Below, piece by piece: positions 36,094 to 44,464 of a stretch of DNA of 64,000 nucleotides; the first letter of the stretch is position 1, and the number at the start of each line of letters is the position of its first letter. The stretch is from contig NZ_JAABOK010000011.1 of NCBI RefSeq assembly GCF_009928525.1, forward strand, positions 1 through 64,000, written 5' to 3'. The position numbers and the translations under genes were made by a program. The DNA is from Chitinophaga solisilvae (GTDB lineage: Bacteria; Bacteroidota; Bacteroidia; Chitinophagales; Chitinophagaceae). The notes under the pieces are model-generated. The model worked only from the letters and a program-made list of their open reading frames with translations. It did not search any database and was not told the origin of the DNA.

Positions 36094-36152
36094 TTATATA
36101 TAAAAGACCCTGAATAGTATAACATTCCCCCCTTCACAGCAAAGTACCTTTG
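36094..36152 (+). promoter_or_regulatory. copper-island direct repeat 2 and copA promoter
   Basis: TTATATAT (36094-36101) and TAGTATAA (36115-36122) repeat with a 21-bp period. TACCTTTG (36145-36152), an exact -7 element, starts 22 nt after the second repeat. CAAAG-TAC-CTTTG (36140-36152) is an extra inverted repeat at the -7 region. There is no proper -33 TTG, which fits an activator-dependent promoter. Confidence 0.7.
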
Positions 36153-36174
36153 CATTACTAAAACGATCCACCAT

Positions 36175-38442
36175 ATGTCAGCAACTACTATCTTAGATAA
36201 AGCCACCGCGAAGCATAAAGCTACAACCGGTATTAAAGAAACCTTTCCTGTACTGGAAATGACCTGCGCAGCATGTGCTGTCAGCGTTGAATCCATGTTA
36301 AAGTCAGTACCCGGCGTAACAGATGCAGGCGTAAATTTCGCCAATCAGAGCGCATGGGTGGAATATAATCCGTCAGAAGCCTCTCCTGAAATATTGCGTA
36401 ATGCTGTCAGATCCGTCGGATATGACATTGTTATTGAGAAAGAAAACCAGGAAGAAGTGAAAGAAGCGGCACAGCAGAAACACTATAAAGCTGTAAAGCA
36501 GCGCACTATCTGGGCTTCTGTATTATCGCTGCCGATCGTCATCATCGGGATGTTCTTTATGAATATGCCATACGGCAACTGGATCATGATGGCATTAGCC
36601 ACGCCGGTCGTGTTTTTCCTGGGCCGCAGCTTTTTTGTGAATGCCTGGAAGCAGGCCAGGCATGGTAAAGCCAATATGGATACGCTGGTAGCATTGAGTA
36701 CCGGTATTGCCTGGGTGTTCAGTGCCTTTAACACTATCTATCCTGAATTCTGGCACCAGCGCGGATTACATGCCCACGTATACTTTGAGGCCGCCGCAGT
36801 GGTCATTGCTTTTATCTCCCTGGGTAAGCTGCTGGAAGAAAAAGCCAAATCCAATACTTCTTCTGCCATCAAAAAGCTGATCGGGCTGCAGCCTAAAACA
36901 GTGCTGCTGGTAGATGCTGCCGGCCATACCCGGGAGATCTCCATCGCAGAGGTGAAAGTGAATGATATCCTGATGGTGAAGCCGGGAGAAAAAATTCCGG
37001 TAGACGGAACCCTTACCGGCGGCGACTCTTATGTTGATGAAAGTATGATTACCGGCGAACCGGTGCCCGTGCTGAAACAGGCAGGTGAACCGGTATTTGC
37101 CGGCACCATCAACCAGAAGGGCAGCTTCCAGTTCAAGGCCGATAAAGTTGGTACTGATACCCTGCTGGCGCAGATTATCAAAATGGTGCAGGAAGCACAG
37201 GGCAGTAAAGCACCGGTACAAAAACTGGTAGATAAAATCGCCGGTATATTTGTACCTGTTGTCATCGGTATTGCTATCCTCACTTTCGTGGTATGGATGA
37301 TTGCCGGCGGCGATAATGCCTTCACCCACGCACTGCTCACGTCTGTGACCGTACTGGTTATTGCCTGCCCCTGTGCGCTGGGCCTCGCTACTCCTACCGC
37401 CATTATGGTAGGCGTTGGTAAAGGCGCAGAAAATAATATCCTTATCAAGGATGCGGAAAGCCTGGAGCTGGCACATAAAGTGAATGCTGTTATTCTTGAT
37501 AAAACCGGTACCATCACAGCTGGTAAACCGGAAGTAACAGACCTGTTGTGGCAGGCAGACAACGAAGATAAAAACCTGCTTACAGCAGTACTGTTCTCTC
37601 TCGAACAACAGTCAGAACACCCGCTGGCAGCAGCTGTGGTGAATCACCTGAAAGACACCGGCGTCAGCCCGGTACAATTGCCTTCTTTCAGTAGTGTTAC
37701 CGGCCAGGGAGTAAAAGGTAGTTACGGGCAACATCACTGGTTTGTGGGTAACAAAAAACTGATGACAGAAAACGGCATAGTACCGGACGCCATTACCAAC
37801 GCCAAAGCCAGTCAGCTGCAGGATGAAGCTAAAACAGTTATCTATTTTGCACGCGACAAAAAAGTGGTGGCTGTCATTGCCATCGCAGACAAGATCAAAG
37901 ACACCTCTGCCGCTGCCGTAGCAGCCTTGCAGCGCCAGGGCATTGAAGTATACATGCTCACCGGCGATAATCAGCAGACTGCTGCAGCGGTTGCAGGTAA
38001 AGTAGGTATCCGTCAGTTTAAGGCAGAAGTAATGCCTTCCTACAAGGCCACCTTTGTAAAAGAACTGCAGGCACAAGGCAAAGTGGTAGCCATGGTCGGC
38101 GATGGTATCAACGACTCCCAGGCGCTGGCGCAGGCAGATGTAAGCATCGCCATGGGTAAAGGCTCCGACATCGCGATGGATGTGGCCAAGATGACGTTGA
38201 TTACCTCTGACCTCAACAGTATACCCAAAGCGCTGAAGCTGTCCGGTAAAACGGTAAGCACCATCAAGCAGAATCTTTTCTGGGCCTTTATCTACAACAT
38301 CATCGGTATACCGGTAGCGGCAGGCCTGCTGTATCCGTTCAACGGCTTCCTCCTGGACCCGATGATTGCAGGAGCCGCAATGGCCCTCAGTTCTGTCAGC
38401 GTTGTCACCAACAGTCTCCGTTTAAAAACAGCTAAATTGTAA
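36175..38442 (+). CDS. copA: copper-translocating P1B-type ATPase
   Basis: This 755-residue inner-membrane pump exports Cu(I) from the cytosol. One N-terminal HMA domain has MTCAAC with Cys31 and Cys34. Membrane helices follow at about 110-200, then the actuator loop with ESMITGEPVPV. The ion-site motif CPC (398-400) in VIACPCALGLATPTA marks a Cu/Ag pump. The phosphorylation motif DKTGT has Asp442, the nucleotide domain has HPLAAAVV, and the hinge GDGIND lies at 642-647. Helix 8 carries the MxxSS type segment ALSSVSVVTNSLRLK. It starts 22 nt after its -7 element and is followed 4 bp later by the flavin/2Fe-2S reductase gene, so those two are one operon. Confidence 0.96.
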   Translation: MSATTILDKATAKHKATTGIKETFPVLEMTCAACAVSVESMLKSVPGVTDAGVNFANQSAWVEYNPSEASPEILRNAVRSVGYDIVIEKENQEEVKEAAQQKHYKAVKQRTIWASVLSLPIVIIGMFFMNMPYGNWIMMALATPVVFFLGRSFFVNAWKQARHGKANMDTLVALSTGIAWVFSAFNTIYPEFWHQRGLHAHVYFEAAAVVIAFISLGKLLEEKAKSNTSSAIKKLIGLQPKTVLLVDAAGHTREISIAEVKVNDILMVKPGEKIPVDGTLTGGDSYVDESMITGEPVPVLKQAGEPVFAGTINQKGSFQFKADKVGTDTLLAQIIKMVQEAQGSKAPVQKLVDKIAGIFVPVVIGIAILTFVVWMIAGGDNAFTHALLTSVTVLVIACPCALGLATPTAIMVGVGKGAENNILIKDAESLELAHKVNAVILDKTGTITAGKPEVTDLLWQADNEDKNLLTAVLFSLEQQSEHPLAAAVVNHLKDTGVSPVQLPSFSSVTGQGVKGSYGQHHWFVGNKKLMTENGIVPDAITNAKASQLQDEAKTVIYFARDKKVVAVIAIADKIKDTSAAAVAALQRQGIEVYMLTGDNQQTAAAVAGKVGIRQFKAEVMPSYKATFVKELQAQGKVVAMVGDGINDSQALAQADVSIAMGKGSDIAMDVAKMTLITSDLNSIPKALKLSGKTVSTIKQNLFWAFIYNIIGIPVAAGLLYPFNGFLLDPMIAGAAMALSSVSVVTNSLRLKTAKL

Positions 38443-38446
38443 TTGA

Positions 38447-39499
38447 ATGTCTTCACACTATACCTGGTATACAAAAACGGTGATCCCTGAAACACCTGAT
38501 TCCGTGACCATCGTTTTTGATACCCGGGGAGTGCCTTTCCGCTACGAAGCCGGCCAGTTCATACAGGTAACCCTGGTTATCGACGGCCAGCCGGTCACGC
38601 GGTCTTACTCCCTCAGCTCATCGCCGGATACAGATGTATATCCGGCGATTACCGTCAAAAGAATCCCTGGTGGCCTTATGAGCAACCATATTTTCAACAT
38701 GGCCTCCACCATTGGCGAATGGCAGATAGAAGGTCCGCTCGGCGCCTTCACCCTCCGGGAAGCCGCCTGCCGGCATCTGGTACTGCTGGGCGGCGGCAGC
38801 GGTATCACCCCGCTTTACGCTATCGCCAGATCCGCCATACAGCAACATCCCGGCCTGCAGGTTACCTTGCTGTATTCCAGCAGCACCGCGGCTGACACCA
38901 TCTTCAAAACACAGCTGGATCAATGGCAGCAACAGCAACCAAACAATATCCGCATCCATTATGTTTTATCCAGACATCCGGCCGGGGAAGCTGCAGCAGA
39001 AAATAATATCATCGCCGGCAGGATCAACAGGATCATTGCGAAGAAATTGGTAAAACAGGCCATCGCTGCGACAGACAACAATGCGCACTATTTTATCTGC
39101 GGACCGGCGGAGCTGATGAAAATGCATGAAGAAGCACTGACATCTGTCGGGGTACCGGAAACGCATATACGAAAAGAGTGGTATGCGCCGGAAGCCGTTA
39201 CCGGCATTACCCTACCGGATACCACGCAGGAAGTACTGCTGCACCTCTATGAACAGACCAACCTGCTGGAAGTGAAGCCGGGTATGACCATCCTCGACGC
39301 GGCGCTGGAAGACAAAATACCGCTGCCCTATTCCTGCCGCGGCGGCACCTGCGGCAAATGCGCCGCCCGCCTCAGCAGCGGAAAAGTACAGCTCCTGGAA
39401 AATTATGCGCTCCGCCAGGAAGACCTCGACGCAGGCCTCATACTCCTCTGCAGGAGCTACCCGCTGGATAGCCAGGTAACCGTGGAAGTAGACGGATAA
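38447..39499 (+). CDS. PaaE-like ferredoxin reductase with 2Fe-2S domain
   Basis: The 350-residue cytosolic oxidoreductase has an N-terminal FAD domain (RSYSLSSSP is the flavin-binding RxYS motif, about residues 53-61). The NAD(P) domain has LLGGGSGITPLYAIAR. A C-terminal plant-type 2Fe-2S domain carries Cys297, Cys302, Cys305 and Cys335. This order matches PaaE/Hcr-type reductases that pass electrons from NADPH to a partner oxygenase or redox protein. No partner gene is present. Its position directly behind copA (4-bp gap) and before the HMA chaperone suggests a role in copper stress, perhaps reducing Cu(II) to Cu(I) for the pump or supporting Fe-S repair. That role is inference. Confidence 0.85.
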   Translation: MSSHYTWYTKTVIPETPDSVTIVFDTRGVPFRYEAGQFIQVTLVIDGQPVTRSYSLSSSPDTDVYPAITVKRIPGGLMSNHIFNMASTIGEWQIEGPLGAFTLREAACRHLVLLGGGSGITPLYAIARSAIQQHPGLQVTLLYSSSTAADTIFKTQLDQWQQQQPNNIRIHYVLSRHPAGEAAAENNIIAGRINRIIAKKLVKQAIAATDNNAHYFICGPAELMKMHEEALTSVGVPETHIRKEWYAPEAVTGITLPDTTQEVLLHLYEQTNLLEVKPGMTILDAALEDKIPLPYSCRGGTCGKCAARLSSGKVQLLENYALRQEDLDAGLILLCRSYPLDSQVTVEVDG

Positions 39500-39511
39500 T
39501 CACCCCGGAAA

Positions 39512-39570
39512 TTTTATAAAAGGAAAGCATAATTGTATAACAGAAAAGCATGACACCGGGTGTAATTTTA
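39512..39570 (+). promoter_or_regulatory. copper-island direct repeat 3 (HMA operon)
   Basis: TTTTATAA (39512-39519) and TTGTATAA (39533-39540) repeat with a 21-bp period. TAATTTTA (39563-39570), close to the -7 consensus, begins 22 nt after the second repeat. This third instance of identical geometry, before the HMA gene, supports a common regulator. Confidence 0.65.
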
Positions 39571-39607
39571 CATCATCAACAATAACAAAAAAGAAAAAAT
39601 AACGACC

Positions 39608-39820
39608 ATGGAAACAGTACAGTTCAAAACCAATATCAAATGCTCAGGATGCATCGCTACCGTAACACCCGGACTCAACGAAACTGCGGGCGCAGACAAC
39701 TGGGAAGTTGACCTGCAGTCACCCGATAAAATCCTGACTATCTCCGCCGACCTGGTAGATGCAGATAAAGTAAAAGCCGCTGTAGAAGCAGCTGGTTATA
39801 AAGCAGAAAAAGTAGCCTAA
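39608..39820 (+). CDS. HMA-domain copper chaperone
   Basis: The 70-residue soluble protein is a single heavy-metal-associated domain. The metal site is KCSGC with Cys12 and Cys15, in the loop after the first strand. The rest has the ferredoxin-like beta-alpha-beta order: TPGLNETAGADNWEVDL, ILTISADLVDADKVKAAVEA and GYKAEKVA. The usual MxCxxC Met is replaced by Lys (KCSGC). Such CopZ-type proteins carry Cu(I) to the N-terminal HMA domain of CopA. It begins the second transcript of the island and is followed 12 bp later by the DUF3347 gene. Confidence 0.93.
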   Translation: METVQFKTNIKCSGCIATVTPGLNETAGADNWEVDLQSPDKILTISADLVDADKVKAAVEAAGYKAEKVA

Positions 39821-39832
39821 AAATATTCAGAC

Positions 39833-40318
39833 ATGAAAAAGTTAATGTTCTTAACCGCCCTGTTTGCTGCGCCATTTGCCCGTACCTACGCACAGGAAGC
39901 ACAGCTCTCTCCGCTCCTGACATCTTACTACAACATCAAAGATGCGCTCGTGAGCAGCAATGCCGCCAACGCTGCCGGCTCTGCCGCTGATTTTGTAAAA
40001 GCCGCCAAAGCCGCAGACATGAAAGCGATGAGCCCTGCCGCACATACCGCCTACATGAAACTGCAGGAGCAATTGCTGTCAGATGCCAACAATATTTCTG
40101 CAACAAAAGATATCGCCAGACAACGCGAATACTTTAAAACGCTTTCTGATAACATCTATCAGCTCGCCAAAGAAGTGAAGCTCTCCGCAACGCCTGTTTA
40201 CCAGGAATACTGCCCGATGAAAAAAGCATCCTGGCTGAGCAGCGCTTCCGGTATCAAAAATCCGTACTACGGCGCACAGATGCTCACCTGCGGTAAAGTA
40301 ACCGATACCATTAAATAA
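39833..40318 (+). CDS. DUF3347 secreted protein
   Basis: The 161-residue precursor has a signal peptide ending near TYAQ (about residue 21). The mature part is helical: LSPLLTSYYNIKDALVSSN, FVKAAKAADMKAMSP and a helix to LAKEVKLS. It ends with the DUF3347 signature VYQEYCPM and SWLSSASGIKNPYYGAQM, with a second Cys in LTCG. This family is linked to copper and cation efflux genes in Bacteroidota, often fused to or near CusB-like proteins, and the Cys/Met pattern could bind metal in the periplasm. It belongs to the HMA operon and is separated from the oxidase gene by a hairpin at 40334-40360. Confidence 0.85.
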   Translation: MKKLMFLTALFAAPFARTYAQEAQLSPLLTSYYNIKDALVSSNAANAAGSAADFVKAAKAADMKAMSPAAHTAYMKLQEQLLSDANNISATKDIARQREYFKTLSDNIYQLAKEVKLSATPVYQEYCPMKKASWLSSASGIKNPYYGAQMLTCGKVTDTIK

Positions 40319-40333
40319 CATATTACCATATCA

Positions 40334-40360
40334 GGGCTGTACCATCACCTGGTACAGCCC
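40334..40360 (+). terminator. hairpin between DUF3347 and the multicopper oxidase gene
   Basis: Arms GGGCTGTACCA (40334-40344) and TGGTACAGCCC (40350-40360) form a perfect 11-bp stem with a 5-nt loop. The tail CTTCTTCC is only partly T-rich, so it may be a weak terminator that lowers read-through into the oxidase gene, or an mRNA-stabilising hairpin. Confidence 0.55.
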
Positions 40361-40405
40361 CTTCTTCCTGCGGAAAACCAATCCCCCTCCCACCAATCAT
40401 TTTTT

Positions 40406-42559
40406 ATGAAAAAGATTTTACTGTATATAACGTTTATGGCGATATATGGCTTTGCGGCCGCGCAAACAGCCGCTCCCAAAACCGTACGCTATGACTTATA
40501 TGTAAGCGACACTACCGTCAGCTATTCCGGAAAAACACGGCATGCCATTGCTGTCAACGGCAGCATCCCCGGACCGGAACTGCATTTCACAGAGGGTGAT
40601 ACCGCAGAAATTTATGTCCACAACACCATGCACCACGAAACGTCTATCCACTGGCATGGCGTTATACTCCCCAACCAGTACGATGGTGTTCCCTACCTCA
40701 CTACACAACCCATCAAAGGGCACCAGACACACCTGTTCCGGTTTCCCGTTGTGCAACACGGTACCTACTGGTATCACAGCCATACCATGTTCCAGGAACA
40801 AAGCGGTGAATACGGCGCGCTCATCTTCCATGAAAGAAAACCTGACCCCATCAGGGAATATACCGTACTGCTGAGCGACTGGACCGACATGAACCCGCAC
40901 CAGGTAAACCGCTACCTGCATAATGCAAACGACTGGTTCGCCATTAAAAAAGGTTCCACCCAAAGCTATGCGGAAGCTGTTAAAAAGGGCTATCTCAATA
41001 CCAAAGTGACCAATGAATGGAAACGTATGACCGCTATGGATGTCAGCGATGTATACTACGAACGCTTTCTTTCCAACGGCCGGCATACAGATGAAAAGCC
41101 GGTATTCAAAGCCGGAGAAAAGGTACGGCTGCGGATCATCAACGGCAGCTCCTCTACCTATTTCTGGCTGACCTACAGCGGCGGAAAAATGAGCGTAGTG
41201 GCCAACGACGGCGCTGATGTAACACCCGTGGATGTGGATCGCTTCATCGTCGGCGTATCTGAAACCTACGATGTTATCGTCACCATTCCGGAAGATAAAA
41301 AATATCAGCTGCTGGCCACCGCCGAAGACAGAACCGGTTCTACCTCCGTATGGCTGGGCAACGGAGAAAAAGTACCCGCCACACCACTGCCTAAACTCAA
41401 ATATTTTGAAGGCATGAAGATGATGAACGGCATGATGAAGATGAACGGCGACCTCGACACCAGCGACGGTATGCAGATGACCAACCAGACCATGGACATG
41501 AACACCGTCATGTACCCTGAAATAGTGGATCCGCCGGCTAACAGTCCGGATATCGTTACCCTCAACTACGGCATGCTGCGCGCACCGCAACCCACCACAC
41601 TGCCGGAAGCGCCGGTCAGGGAACTGAAATTCGAGCTCAGCGGCAACATGAACCGCTACGTATGGACCATCAACAACAAAGCGGTTTCAGAAACAGATAA
41701 AATACTTATCAAAAAAGGAGAAAACATCCGCATCATTCTCTATAACAATACCATGATGCGTCATCCCATGCACTTGCACGGCCACTTCTTCCGCGTACTG
41801 AACGGGCAGGGCGAATACGCTCCGCTCAAGACAGTGCTGGACATCATGCCCATGGAAACGGACACTATCGAATTTGCAGCCACCGAACCGGGTGGAGACT
41901 GGTTCTTCCACTGCCATATCCTCTATCACATGATGAGCGGCATGGGACGCGTTTTCAGCTATGAAGACTCCCCACCCAATCCCGAAGTACCCGATCCCAA
42001 AAAAGCCTACCGCATGGTGAAAAGAGATGACCGCATGCTGCACCCCATGGCGCGCATTGGCCTGGAAAGCACCGGCAGCGACGGAGAAATTATGGTTGCC
42101 AACACCCGCTACCGCCTCTCCACCGAATGGCGTGTAGGCCTCAACGATAAACACGGCTACGAAAGCGAAAGCCACTTCGGCAGATACCTCGGGAAAATGC
42201 AATGGCTCTTCGCCTACATCGGCTGGGATGTACGCTACCGCAAAATGGATGACGACGAAAAAAACCTGTTCGGACAAAAAAGCACCAAAGACTTCCGGCA
42301 GGTACTACATCTGGGCCTGTCCTACACGCTCCCTATGCTCATCGTTGCAGACGCCTCCCTCGACACCGACGGCAGGCTGCGCATACAACTTACCCGCGAA
42401 GACGTTCCCATCACCAGGCGCCTCCGCTTCAACTTCATGGTCAACACCGACAAGGAATACATGGCCGGCTTCCGCTATGTTGTCACCAAAAACTTCTCCC
42501 TCTCCACCCATTATGATAGTGATATGGGACTGGGAGCAGGTATAACGCTTTCGTATTAA
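40406..42559 (+). CDS. multicopper oxidase with C-terminal outer-membrane-barrel-like domain
   Basis: The 717-residue precursor has a signal peptide (YGFAAAQ near residue 20). Three cupredoxin domains carry all four copper motifs: HWHG (His82, His84), HSH (His124, His126), HPMHLHGH (His453, 456, 458, 460) and HCHILYH (His502, Cys503, His504, His508), with axial Met513. A Met-rich stretch at about 330-370 (KMMNGMMKMNG and MQMTNQTMDMNTVM) resembles the copper-binding insert of PcoA/CueO. After about residue 550 the protein continues with RLSTEWRVGL, SHFGRYLGKMQWLFAYIGW and strands ending GAGITLSY, resembling PcoB/CopB outer-membrane barrels. It probably oxidises Cu(I) in the envelope. The PcoA and PcoB functions appear fused. 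It has no repeat-type promoter of its own. Confidence 0.88.
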   Translation: MKKILLYITFMAIYGFAAAQTAAPKTVRYDLYVSDTTVSYSGKTRHAIAVNGSIPGPELHFTEGDTAEIYVHNTMHHETSIHWHGVILPNQYDGVPYLTTQPIKGHQTHLFRFPVVQHGTYWYHSHTMFQEQSGEYGALIFHERKPDPIREYTVLLSDWTDMNPHQVNRYLHNANDWFAIKKGSTQSYAEAVKKGYLNTKVTNEWKRMTAMDVSDVYYERFLSNGRHTDEKPVFKAGEKVRLRIINGSSSTYFWLTYSGGKMSVVANDGADVTPVDVDRFIVGVSETYDVIVTIPEDKKYQLLATAEDRTGSTSVWLGNGEKVPATPLPKLKYFEGMKMMNGMMKMNGDLDTSDGMQMTNQTMDMNTVMYPEIVDPPANSPDIVTLNYGMLRAPQPTTLPEAPVRELKFELSGNMNRYVWTINNKAVSETDKILIKKGENIRIILYNNTMMRHPMHLHGHFFRVLNGQGEYAPLKTVLDIMPMETDTIEFAATEPGGDWFFHCHILYHMMSGMGRVFSYEDSPPNPEVPDPKKAYRMVKRDDRMLHPMARIGLESTGSDGEIMVANTRYRLSTEWRVGLNDKHGYESESHFGRYLGKMQWLFAYIGWDVRYRKMDDDEKNLFGQKSTKDFRQVLHLGLSYTLPMLIVADASLDTDGRLRIQLTREDVPITRRLRFNFMVNTDKEYMAGFRYVVTKNFSLSTHYDSDMGLGAGITLSY

Positions 42560-42697
42560 TTACGAATTACGAATTGCGAATTACGAATGTAGCGAAGATT
42601 AGAGCGCGGATTTAAGAAGGTGAGCCATTTGATCTCTTCTTAAATCTGCGCTCTAATCTTCGCTACATTCGTAATTCGCAATTCGCAATTCGTAATT
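42558..42697. repeat. palindromic element h
   Basis: Arms 42558-42619 and 42636-42697 pair over 62 bp with two mismatches and a 16-nt loop. It starts inside the oxidase stop codon (42557-42559). Outer units are AATTACG heptamers, then TAGCGAAGATTAGAGCGCGG. The inner sequence differs from elements e and g although each is self-complementary. Confidence 0.94.
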
Positions 42698-42725
42698 CAA
42701 AGTATTACTTTGTAATTTCACATCC

Positions 42726-43700
42726 ATGACTATAGCTATTACCGGCTCCACCGGGTTTCTCGGCGCCGTGCTTATCCCTATGTTGCTGGAGCAGGGGCAC
42801 CAGTTGCGGTTGCTGACAAGAAAAAAAACGGAGGCGGTGCCCGGAGTTGTTTTCGTATATGGGGAACTGTTAGATACGCTGGTGCTGGATGAGTTGGTGA
42901 AAGGGGCGGATGTAACTATTCATATGGCGGCAATGATTTCTGTCAGCGACAGGCCGGAGAAGGAATTATTTCATGTGAATACCGAAAGTACGCGATTGCT
43001 GATAGCGGCATCCAGGGCTGCCGGCGTAAAACGTTTTATATTTGTAAGTTCTATTACGGCATACTGTCAGGCTCCCTATGACGAGGTGCTGGATGAATTA
43101 CGCGGACCATCCGATAACCTGCCCTTCGGGTATGATCATTCTAAGGCGGTGGCGCAGGAAATGGCGCTGCAAAACAACCTGGACGGGCTGGAGGTGCTGG
43201 TACTGGCGCCTACAGCAGTGGCCGGCCCTTATGACCACCGGCCTTCCCTTATCGGGAAAGCGGTGCTCAATATGTACCGGGGCAAGATACCGGCGTTGTT
43301 TCCCGGCGGCGTTGATTTTGTGGATGTAAGAGATGTGTCGGATGCGATTGTACAGGCATTGACGAAGGGCACACCGGGAGAAGCATATATCCTCAGCGGC
43401 GAGTGGCTGACGCTCAGCGCGCTGGCGGCACATATCGGCAATATCCGCGGGAAACGTATATCCCTTCCCGTATTACCTGTATGGCTGATCATGGGTGCGT
43501 TGCCGTTGGTGAATGTATGGGCGGGGCTCACCGGCGGAGCACCCTATTATACCCGTCAGTCTGTCTATAACCTGATCCGCAGCAACAGAAAAATCAGTAA
43601 TAATAAGGCGCGCACTGCCCTCCAGTTCCGCCCCCGTCCTGTCAGCGTTACGCTGGCAGACACTATTCAATGGTTCAAACAAACAGGCAAGCTATCATGA
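42726..43700 (+). CDS. NAD(P)-dependent epimerase/dehydratase (3-beta-HSD/DFR-like)
   Basis: The 324-residue extended short-chain dehydrogenase binds NAD(P) through ITGSTGFLGAVL at the N terminus. The catalytic pair is in YDHSK (Tyr136, Lys140). FVSSITAY supplies the Ser upstream. The protein is closest in pattern to dihydroflavonol reductase/3-beta-hydroxysteroid dehydrogenase relatives that act on hydrophobic alcohols or sugars. Its stop overlaps the start of the next gene (ATGA at 43697-43700), so translation is coupled to the 5-alpha-reductase-like membrane protein. That pairing suggests a lipid or sterol-like substrate, but it is inference. Confidence 0.85.
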   Translation: MTIAITGSTGFLGAVLIPMLLEQGHQLRLLTRKKTEAVPGVVFVYGELLDTLVLDELVKGADVTIHMAAMISVSDRPEKELFHVNTESTRLLIAASRAAGVKRFIFVSSITAYCQAPYDEVLDELRGPSDNLPFGYDHSKAVAQEMALQNNLDGLEVLVLAPTAVAGPYDHRPSLIGKAVLNMYRGKIPALFPGGVDFVDVRDVSDAIVQALTKGTPGEAYILSGEWLTLSALAAHIGNIRGKRISLPVLPVWLIMGALPLVNVWAGLTGGAPYYTRQSVYNLIRSNRKISNNKARTALQFRPRPVSVTLADTIQWFKQTGKLS

Positions 43701-44464
43701 ACTGGCAATTTTCACCGGCACAATATTATTGGTTTATCGGCTGCTGGTCAGCCATCGGTATAGGCGCAGGCATTTATCTCCTGAAAAGGGCGGCCCCCTA
43801 TGGCCGCTATACTTCGGAAAACTGGGGTCCGCTGATCTCCAACAAAATCGGCTGGATACTGATGGAAGCTACCGTGCTGGTATCCTTTTTCGCCTGGATG
43901 CCGCTGCGCAGCTTCCAGTGGCGTACGCCGGCAGGTCTGATGGTCGTCTTCTTCCTGCTGCACTACCTGCATCGCAGTTTCGTATATCCGTTTATGATAC
44001 GTACCCGCGGGAAAAAGATGCCGCTGGTGATTATGCTGTCGGCGGTGCTTTTCAATACGGTAAACGGTTCCCTGCTGGGCATCTGGTTTGCGCGGTTTGC
44101 AGACTACTCCGTAGAATGGCTTACCACACCTGCATTTCTGGCAGGTACGCTGCTGTTCTTTACGGGAATGGCCATCAACCTGGATGCAGACTACCGGTTA
44201 ATCCGCCTCCGGAAAATACATGAGACAGGCTATAAGATTCCCTTTGGCGGCATGTTCCGCTATGTGTCTTCTCCTAATTTACTGGGTGAAATCATTGAAT
44301 GGGGAGGCTACGCCCTGCTCACCTGGAGCTTTCCGGCGCTGGCATTCTTTATCTGGACCTGCGCCAACCTGATACCGCGCGCCATCGCTAACCAGCAATG
44401 GTACCAGCGGCAGTTCCCGGACTTTCCGGTGCAACGCAGAGCCCTGCTGCCTTTTATCTGGTAA
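43697..44464 (+). CDS. steroid 5-alpha-reductase-family membrane protein
   Basis: The start at 43697 overlaps the stop of the dehydrogenase gene by 4 bp. The 255-residue integral membrane protein has about six helices. The C-terminal half shows the family motif: LDADYRLIRLRK, YKIPFGGMFRYVSSPNLLGE, WGGYALLTWSFPALAFFIW and ending PRAIANQQWYQRQFPDFPV. This agrees with the NADPH-binding and catalytic end of 3-oxo-5-alpha-steroid 4-dehydrogenases and other isoprenoid/lipid enoyl reductases. Together with the SDR it could reduce an enone in a membrane lipid. It overlaps the convergent lactonase gene by 11 bp. Confidence 0.85.
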   Translation: MNWQFSPAQYYWFIGCWSAIGIGAGIYLLKRAAPYGRYTSENWGPLISNKIGWILMEATVLVSFFAWMPLRSFQWRTPAGLMVVFFLLHYLHRSFVYPFMIRTRGKKMPLVIMLSAVLFNTVNGSLLGIWFARFADYSVEWLTTPAFLAGTLLFFTGMAINLDADYRLIRLRKIHETGYKIPFGGMFRYVSSPNLLGEIIEWGGYALLTWSFPALAFFIWTCANLIPRAIANQQWYQRQFPDFPVQRRALLPFIW

